Of a stretch of 64,000 bases of DNA, positions 59,385-64,000 are shown in pieces. A program made the position numbers and the translations under genes. The DNA comes from Glaciecola sp. (lineage in GTDB: Bacteria; Pseudomonadota; Gammaproteobacteria; Enterobacterales; Alteromonadaceae), in contig JAAZVZ010000006.1 of NCBI GenBank assembly GCA_018623155.1, positions 57,458 through 121,457 on the forward strand. The letters run 5' to 3'. Each line of letters begins with the position of its first letter. Within the stretch, counting starts at the first letter, position 1. The notes under the pieces are model-generated. The model did no database searches, was not told the DNA's origin, and worked only from the letters and a program-made list of their open reading frames with translations.

Positions 59385-59732
59385 ATGCGCGTCGAGGCTC
59401 CTAAATCCCGACGCGTTATAGCCTGCGCCTGGCATGCTCTGCCAACACTTAGATTTACCCCTTTCTTCCATTTTCCCTATCGTTTTTCCGGTATCGAACG
59501 ACTAGTGATATGTTATCCATTACAAGATAAGCGTCAGCCTTATGTCATCTATAGCGATATCGCACTACGTATTAAGAGGTCAAGTCGTTTCCTACAAGAG
59601 ATCCTGTGGCTTGAATTAGAGGATATAGTGACACGTCGCCAATATTTCATTATCCTGACACGGTGGCAATGCTCGGACAGAACGTATCGTCGCTTGACCA
59701 AAATAATAAAACAATCCAACCATGATAGGTGA
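59385..59732 (+). CDS. YgfX-like protein lacking obvious membrane helices (tentative)
   Basis: A 115-residue frame starting 5 bp after the sdhE stop, where gammaproteobacteria usually have ygfX. The second half (LQEILWLELEDIVTRRQYFIILTRWQCSDRTYRRLTKIIKQ) has the strand-plus-Arg-rich-helix pattern of the YgfX C-terminus. The N-terminal part lacks the two membrane helices expected of the family and is rich in His/Pro/Phe. It may be a diverged YgfX or a gene whose first part has decayed. There is no clear ribosome site. Confidence 0.5.
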   Translation: MRVEAPKSRRVIACAWHALPTLRFTPFFHFPYRFSGIERLVICYPLQDKRQPYVIYSDIALRIKRSSRFLQEILWLELEDIVTRRQYFIILTRWQCSDRTYRRLTKIIKQSNHDR

Positions 59733-59735
59733 GCC

Positions 59736-60677
59736 GTGCTTAAGTATTTTTTCAAAACATCCCATCCCGATGTCGCCAAAGGCCAACGCGTGCCAACGTT
59801 ACCAAAAACACAGCACACGGAATTACTCGATTTGGCGACTTGTGCAGAGCATGTTGTGCAATATCATCAAGCATTTAGCTGGCCAGAGGCGTTATCTGAT
59901 TACTTACATCCTGCCTATTTAGCAATGCATGCTTTACAAGCTCAAGCGCCACTTATACTTGACCCGAGTCAGCCATTTGCGGCAATGGGGCTGGTACATA
60001 TGAGTAATACCATGCACTTCACAAGGTTACCTAAATGTGATGAAGTATTGAGCATAACATATGAGTTTGGTCATCTTTGGGAGCAAAAACGAGGGTGGGT
60101 TTTTACGGTGGTCACGCAAGCACAGGATGCATCACAAAATATCATTCTAACCCTGGAATCGCATTATTTATCCAGAGCAAAGCAGCGTTGTCACAGCCAA
60201 AGTATTGGGCAATATGAGCCAAATAAAATCACAATTCCGGACATGAACTCTGTTGCATATGAGCAGACTACATATGCTTTACCAGTTGATTTGGGCAGGC
60301 GATATGCCAAGCTCTCAGGCGACTATAACCCGATTCATTTACATCCTTTGTTATCACGCTGGTTTGGTTTCAAGCAACCGATTATTCACGGTATGTGGAG
60401 CAAAGCTCGAGCTCTCTCTGAGATAGCACAGGCATGGGGGGTACAAGATATCTCTCAGGCGATGCGAATAAGCGTCCAATTTACTGATTTTATTCCACTC
60501 CCCAATTCTGTTGTTTTGCACAGTATGCGAGATTCACATCGATGTATATCCGTTGGCTTACCGCCTAATATTGCATTGATGCAAAAGCAGCGGCCTTATT
60601 TTGTTGTTGAGGTCGTTTTCATTGACGCTGTTGGAGATAAAACCGTCGGAGACGATTCATTGAGCGTTTCTGGGTAA
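59736..60677 (+). CDS. MaoC-like hot-dog dehydratase family protein
   Basis: A 313-residue protein with a C-terminal MaoC-like hydratase domain: [32 protein letters not shown] holds the DxNPIH catalytic motif (about residues 197-228). The N-terminal half resembles a second, motif-less hot-dog fold, as in the two-domain (R)-enoyl-CoA hydratases. The true substrate is unknown; fatty acyl-CoA or acyl-ACP are likely. The GTG start has AGGTGAG before it. The 3' end overlaps the opposite-strand nadB gene by 82 bp. Confidence 0.8.
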   Translation: MLKYFFKTSHPDVAKGQRVPTLPKTQHTELLDLATCAEHVVQYHQAFSWPEALSDYLHPAYLAMHALQAQAPLILDPSQPFAAMGLVHMSNTMHFTRLPKCDEVLSITYEFGHLWEQKRGWVFTVVTQAQDASQNIILTLESHYLSRAKQRCHSQSIGQYEPNKITIPDMNSVAYEQTTYALPVDLGRRYAKLSGDYNPIHLHPLLSRWFGFKQPIIHGMWSKARALSEIAQAWGVQDISQAMRISVQFTDFIPLPNSVVLHSMRDSHRCISVGLPPNIALMQKQRPYFVVEVVFIDAVGDKTVGDDSLSVSG

Positions 60678-62239
60678 TCTAAGTTGTAATGTAAGCCACG
60701 GGACTCTTTGCGCTGCATGGCACACAATACAATTAATCGCGCAACAGTGACAAGATTGCGCAGCTCCAGTAGGTTGTTACTGATGCGAAAGTGGCTGTAA
60801 TATTCGTCAATTTCTTGTTGTAATAACTCAATCCGACGTAGAGCGCGTTGCAGACGTTTGTCTGTCCGCACAATACCAACATAATCCCACATACACAAAC
60901 GCAACTCATGCCAATTGTGTTGAATAATCACCTCTTCATCAGAGTCGGTAACGCGTGATTCATCCCAAGAAGGAATTATTTCACTCTCATGTGGATTGTC
61001 GAGTTGAGGAATAATGTGCTCGGCAGCAGAGCGAGCATAAACAATGCATTCAAGCAAGGAATTAGATGCCATGCGATTCGCTCCATGTAATCCTGTGTAA
61101 GCTACCTCGCCAATGGCATATACATTGGTTATGTCTGTTTGCGCATGGCAGTTTGTCATAATACCACCACAGCTATAATGTGCAGCAGGCACAACAGGAA
61201 TAGGCTGTTGTGTAATATCAATACCAAGAGAGCGACATTTGCGATAAATGTTGGGAAAGTGGTTAACAATAAAATCAGCCGACTGATGTGATATGTCAAG
61301 ATACATACAATCTGCGCCAAGTCGTTTCATTTCAAAATCAATGGCTCTTGCAACGATATCACGTGGTGCTAAATCGGCACGCTCATCAAATTTGTGCATA
61401 AATGGCGTACCATCAGGGTGCACCAATTTTGCTCCTTCTCCGCGTAATGCTTCAGTAATCAAAAAATTTCCAGCATCGGGATGATATAAACAGGTAGGAT
61501 GGAATTGATTGAACTCCATATTGGCAACGCTGCACCCAGCACGCCATGCCATCGCAATACCATCTCCACTGGCAACATCTGGATTAGATGTATACTGGTA
61601 TACTTTTGATGCACCGCCTGTGGCGAGAATAACAAAACGCGCTTGAATGACATCAATATGCTTGGTCTTGCGATTGTAAACGTATGCACCTAGAGCATAG
61701 GCATCACGTTCTTTGGACAGGATCAAATCAACCGCATTGTATTTTTCAAAGATATGAATATTTGGATGCTGAGCTACTGCGTCGACTAACGTATCTTGTA
61801 CTGCAACTCCTGTTGCGTCAGCAGAATGCAAAATGCGACGATGAGAATGACCACCTTCTTGTGTAAGGTGATATTCAGTATCTTTGCCAGGTTCGTTGCG
61901 TCTGTCAAAAGGCATTCCCATGGCAATTAGCCATTCCATTGATTCCTTGGCACGTGAAGCGGTAAAGCGAACAGCTTCTTCATCACACAAGTCTGCACCA
62001 GCAATCAACGTGTCCTGGACATGGGATTCGACTGAGTCTTTCTCGTCAAATACTGCAGCAATACCACCTTGAGCATAGCGTGTTGAGCCTTCCGTGACAT
62101 CTGCTTTACTTAATACAATCACGTTACTTGAATCAGCAACACTCAACGCGAGGCTCAAACCTGCAGCACCACTCCCAATGATCAAAACATCGCAACTGTG
62201 TTGTACAGACACTGAACAATTCCTCGTGAAACCCGTCAA
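60596..62239 (-). CDS. nadB: L-aspartate oxidase
   Basis: A 547-residue flavoenzyme that oxidises aspartate to iminoaspartate, the first step of NAD synthesis. FAD binding is by [16 protein letters not shown]; active-site segments are [30 protein letters not shown] and [11 protein letters not shown]; the C-terminal helical domain ends LHYNLDYPE. It is divergent from rpoE, the classical nadB/rpoE arrangement, and its 3' end overlaps the MaoC-like gene. Confidence 0.97.
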   Translation of the reverse strand: MTGFTRNCSVSVQHSCDVLIIGSGAAGLSLALSVADSSNVIVLSKADVTEGSTRYAQGGIAAVFDEKDSVESHVQDTLIAGADLCDEEAVRFTASRAKESMEWLIAMGMPFDRRNEPGKDTEYHLTQEGGHSHRRILHSADATGVAVQDTLVDAVAQHPNIHIFEKYNAVDLILSKERDAYALGAYVYNRKTKHIDVIQARFVILATGGASKVYQYTSNPDVASGDGIAMAWRAGCSVANMEFNQFHPTCLYHPDAGNFLITEALRGEGAKLVHPDGTPFMHKFDERADLAPRDIVARAIDFEMKRLGADCMYLDISHQSADFIVNHFPNIYRKCRSLGIDITQQPIPVVPAAHYSCGGIMTNCHAQTDITNVYAIGEVAYTGLHGANRMASNSLLECIVYARSAAEHIIPQLDNPHESEIIPSWDESRVTDSDEEVIIQHNWHELRLCMWDYVGIVRTDKRLQRALRRIELLQQEIDEYYSHFRISNNLLELRNLVTVARLIVLCAMQRKESRGLHYNLDYPETLNESSPTVLSPTASMKTTSTTK

Positions 62240-62318
62240 AAATAGGGCCTCAATAGTAAATTAAACCGGCAAAATCGCAAGTAATAAGGATTTTTTTTCA
62301 AAAAAAGGTGCTTTTTGT

Positions 62319-62347
62319 TGAACTTAAGGAGAATATATCAGTCAATA
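62319..62347 (+). promoter_or_regulatory. sigma-E autoregulated promoter of rpoE
   Basis: TGAACTT (62319-62325) and GTCAATA (62341-62347) are separated by 15 bp. They match the sigma-E pattern (GGAACTT, 15-16 bp, GTCAAA/TCTGA) and lie 53 bp before the rpoE start, as expected for positive autoregulation. Confidence 0.7.
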
Positions 62348-62399
62348 ACAGTGCTTACACGAGGCCTGGACAAAACAAATAATAGGAGTATAGGCTCGA

Positions 62400-62984
62400 A
62401 TGAGCGAGCAGTTAACTGACCAACAACTTGTTGACAAAGTACAACAAGGTGATAAAAAAGCCTTTAATTTGTTGGTACTAAAATACCAAAATCGAGTGAG
62501 TAGTTTAGTCGCTCGATATGTTAAAAATTCTGGCGATGTGGCCGATGTGACGCAGGAAGCTTTTATAAAAGCTTATCGGGCTTTACCTAACTTCCGTGGT
62601 GAAAGCGCGTTTTATACATGGTTATATCGCATTGCAGTGAACAGCGCAAAGAACTATTTGGTATCACAATCACGTAAGCCACCGGCGAGTGATGTTGATG
62701 CACAAGAGGCTGAGTTTTATGAAGGAGCAGATGCGCTTCATGAGAATTCATCCCCTGAACGTAACTTGTTGACGAAAGAAATTGAAAAACAACTGTACCA
62801 GGCAATTGATAAACTTCCGGATGAGCTGCGGATAGCCATTACGCTCAGAGAGATGGAAGGGATGAGTTATGAAGATATTGCTAGTATCATGGAGTGTCCG
62901 GTTGGTACTGTGCGCTCTCGGATATTTAGAGCAAGGGAAGCAATTGATGCAGTGATTGCGCCTTTGATGAATAACGCTAATTAA
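62400..62984 (+). CDS. rpoE: extracytoplasmic stress sigma factor RpoE (sigma-E)
   Basis: A 194-residue ECF sigma factor for envelope stress. Region 2 (DVADVTQEAFIKAYRALPNF, TWLYRIAVNSAKNYL) and region 4 (LPDELRIAITLREMEGMSYEDIASIMECPVGTVRSRIFRAREAI) are clear. It is held inactive by RseA, the next gene (12 bp on), and released by regulated proteolysis. ATG 62400 has TAGGAG before it. Confidence 0.98.
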   Translation: MSEQLTDQQLVDKVQQGDKKAFNLLVLKYQNRVSSLVARYVKNSGDVADVTQEAFIKAYRALPNFRGESAFYTWLYRIAVNSAKNYLVSQSRKPPASDVDAQEAEFYEGADALHENSSPERNLLTKEIEKQLYQAIDKLPDELRIAITLREMEGMSYEDIASIMECPVGTVRSRIFRAREAIDAVIAPLMNNAN

Positions 62985-62996
62985 TTAGGATTAACT

Positions 62997-63560
62997 ATGA
63001 GTAATAAGCAAGAGCAGTTATCAGCATTAGTCGATGGACAAATGCAAGCAACTGATACCTTGGCAATTAATGATGTTTACTCTGATGATACCATGCTTGA
63101 AAAATGGCAACGCTATCATGTGATTGGAGACGTCTTACGTGGTGAATCCGTATCGGTAGCGGATACCGGCTTACTAGACCGTATTGCTGATGTGTTAGAG
63201 GACGAGCCGACGGTTCTAGCGCCTCGTTCTAAACGCAAATACTTTAAAGATAACGTGGTTACTTTGTTTAAGCAGTCTTCACAGTTCGCGGTTGCAGCCG
63301 GCGTCGCAGCAGTAATGATTTTGGGTGTGCAAAATTACAACCAAACGGATGTGCAACCATTTATGACCGCTCCTACATCAGGACCGCAAGGTGCACTTGC
63401 GCCGGTGAGTTTGTCGCAAACGCGAAACATTACCAACCCTGACCGTCAGGTTGTGGTTGAGCAACGCAAACGTATCAATGCATTACTTGTTGACCACAAA
63501 CAACAGCTGCAACGTAATACTGTTTCCAATGATAGTGATAAGCCAAAGCAGCAACCATAG
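62997..63560 (+). CDS. rseA: anti-sigma-E factor RseA
   Basis: A 187-residue inner-membrane protein. The N-terminal domain (about 1-70, KQEQLSALVDGQMQ and EKWQRYHVIGDVLRGE) binds sigma-E; one membrane helix lies at about 96-112 (FAVAAGVAAVMILGV), and the rest is periplasmic, where DegS and RseB act in E. coli. It lies between rpoE and rseB. Confidence 0.95.
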   Translation: MSNKQEQLSALVDGQMQATDTLAINDVYSDDTMLEKWQRYHVIGDVLRGESVSVADTGLLDRIADVLEDEPTVLAPRSKRKYFKDNVVTLFKQSSQFAVAAGVAAVMILGVQNYNQTDVQPFMTAPTSGPQGALAPVSLSQTRNITNPDRQVVVEQRKRINALLVDHKQQLQRNTVSNDSDKPKQQP

Positions 63561-63581
63561 CTCAAATTATTCTGAGGTTTT

Positions 63582-64000
63582 ATGAAAAAGGCACATGAAC
63601 TCAAATCCAAACTTTTGGATTTGAGTTTCTTATTTTTAATCCTTGCATTATTAAGTTACACCACTCATGCTCGTGTAAATACACGTGATGTCAATCAAGT
63701 CATCCCGAATACACCTAAGTCAGCTATGCCTTCCATAACGGCTGATGATGCACTCTCCAAGTTAGTTAGAGCCATGGAGCAAACAGCATATGATATGTCT
63801 TTGATCGTTTATCGTCCGGGCAGTGAACCAATACCTTATGTATGGCGACGCGGGACGATCAATGGAGAGCGTGTTGAGCTCCTTAATGAATTAAATGGAC
63901 CGGGTGCTCAGATTCTTCGTTTTGGCAAACAGGTGAGCTACTTTGAGGCAGATAAGCCTGCTTATACTTTGGCTCAAGAATATGTCAAAGGCCTGTTGCC
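63582..64000 (+). CDS. rseB: sigma-E regulator RseB (3'-truncated by window edge)
   Basis: The first 139 residues or so of a periplasmic protein that binds RseA and senses mislocalised lipopolysaccharide and lipoproteins. There is a hydrophobic signal segment (LSFLFLILALLSYTTHARV), then the start of the MucB/RseB lipoprotein-like domain (DALSKLVRAMEQTAYDMSLIVYR, EPIPYVWRRGTINGERVELLNELNGP). The frame is open at the end of the window. Confidence 0.93.
   Translation, partial: MKKAHELKSKLLDLSFLFLILALLSYTTHARVNTRDVNQVIPNTPKSAMPSITADDALSKLVRAMEQTAYDMSLIVYRPGSEPIPYVWRRGTINGERVELLNELNGPGAQILRFGKQVSYFEADKPAYTLAQEYVKGLL

Overview
The window is chromosomal DNA from a gammaproteobacterium, most likely of the order Alteromonadales (marine, moderate GC). 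The evidence is gene order and protein character: hscA-fdx-ndk-rlmN-pilF-rodZ-ispG-hisS-yfgM-bamB-der, xseA/guaBA, folD-tRNA-tig-clpP-clpX-lon-hup-ppiD, rpsT/murJ-ribF-ileS-lspA-fkpB-ispH-pilVWXY1E, and nadB/rpoE-rseA-rseB. The genus cannot be fixed from the sequence alone. Most of the window is compact housekeeping DNA with short overlaps and clear intrinsic terminators.

Layout. 1-11.1 kb: end of the iron-sulfur assembly operon (hscA, fdx), ndk, then a long operon from rlmN to der covering rRNA/tRNA modification, type IV pilus assembly, cell shape, isoprenoids, histidyl-tRNA synthesis, outer-membrane assembly and ribosome GTPase. 11.1-21.8 kb: xseA facing der, the guaBA purine operon, a 450-bp non-coding stretch and an orphan methyltransferase, then leftward pldA, proS and folD-DUF1415-trmO. 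21.9-30.6 kb: tRNA-Pro and tRNA-Arg, an accessory island, then tRNA-His, tRNA-Leu and a second identical tRNA-Pro. 30.7-39.1 kb: protein quality control (tig, clpP, clpX, lon, hup, ppiD). 39.2-48.8 kb: a small membrane protein, an M28 peptidase, rpsT, murJ, ribF, ileS, lspA, fkpB, ispH. 48.9-56.1 kb: minor pilins and PilY1 of the type IV pilus. 56.3-64 kb: nadE, glnB, slyD, ygfZ, sdhE, a MaoC-like protein, nadB, and the sigma-E operon rpoE-rseA-rseB (cut by the window end).

The accessory island between the tRNA genes is the most interesting part. It carries a membrane-fusion protein, a 57-residue peptide with a textbook double-glycine leader (not in standard long-ORF calls), an AT-rich CPBP-family membrane protease of the kind linked to bacteriocin immunity, and an ABC exporter with an N-terminal C39 peptidase. 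Facing this operon are two overlapping membrane histidine kinase genes with no response regulator in the window. One kinase keeps the phospho-acceptor His but has a diverged ATP-lid motif; the other has lost the His (Asn instead) but keeps its ATP-binding motifs. I infer a peptide export system (microcin-like toxin or peptide signal), possibly linked to a heteromeric sensor pair. A 20-bp duplication of the tRNA-Arg 3' end next to the island resembles the layout of the E. coli tyrT rtT repeats.
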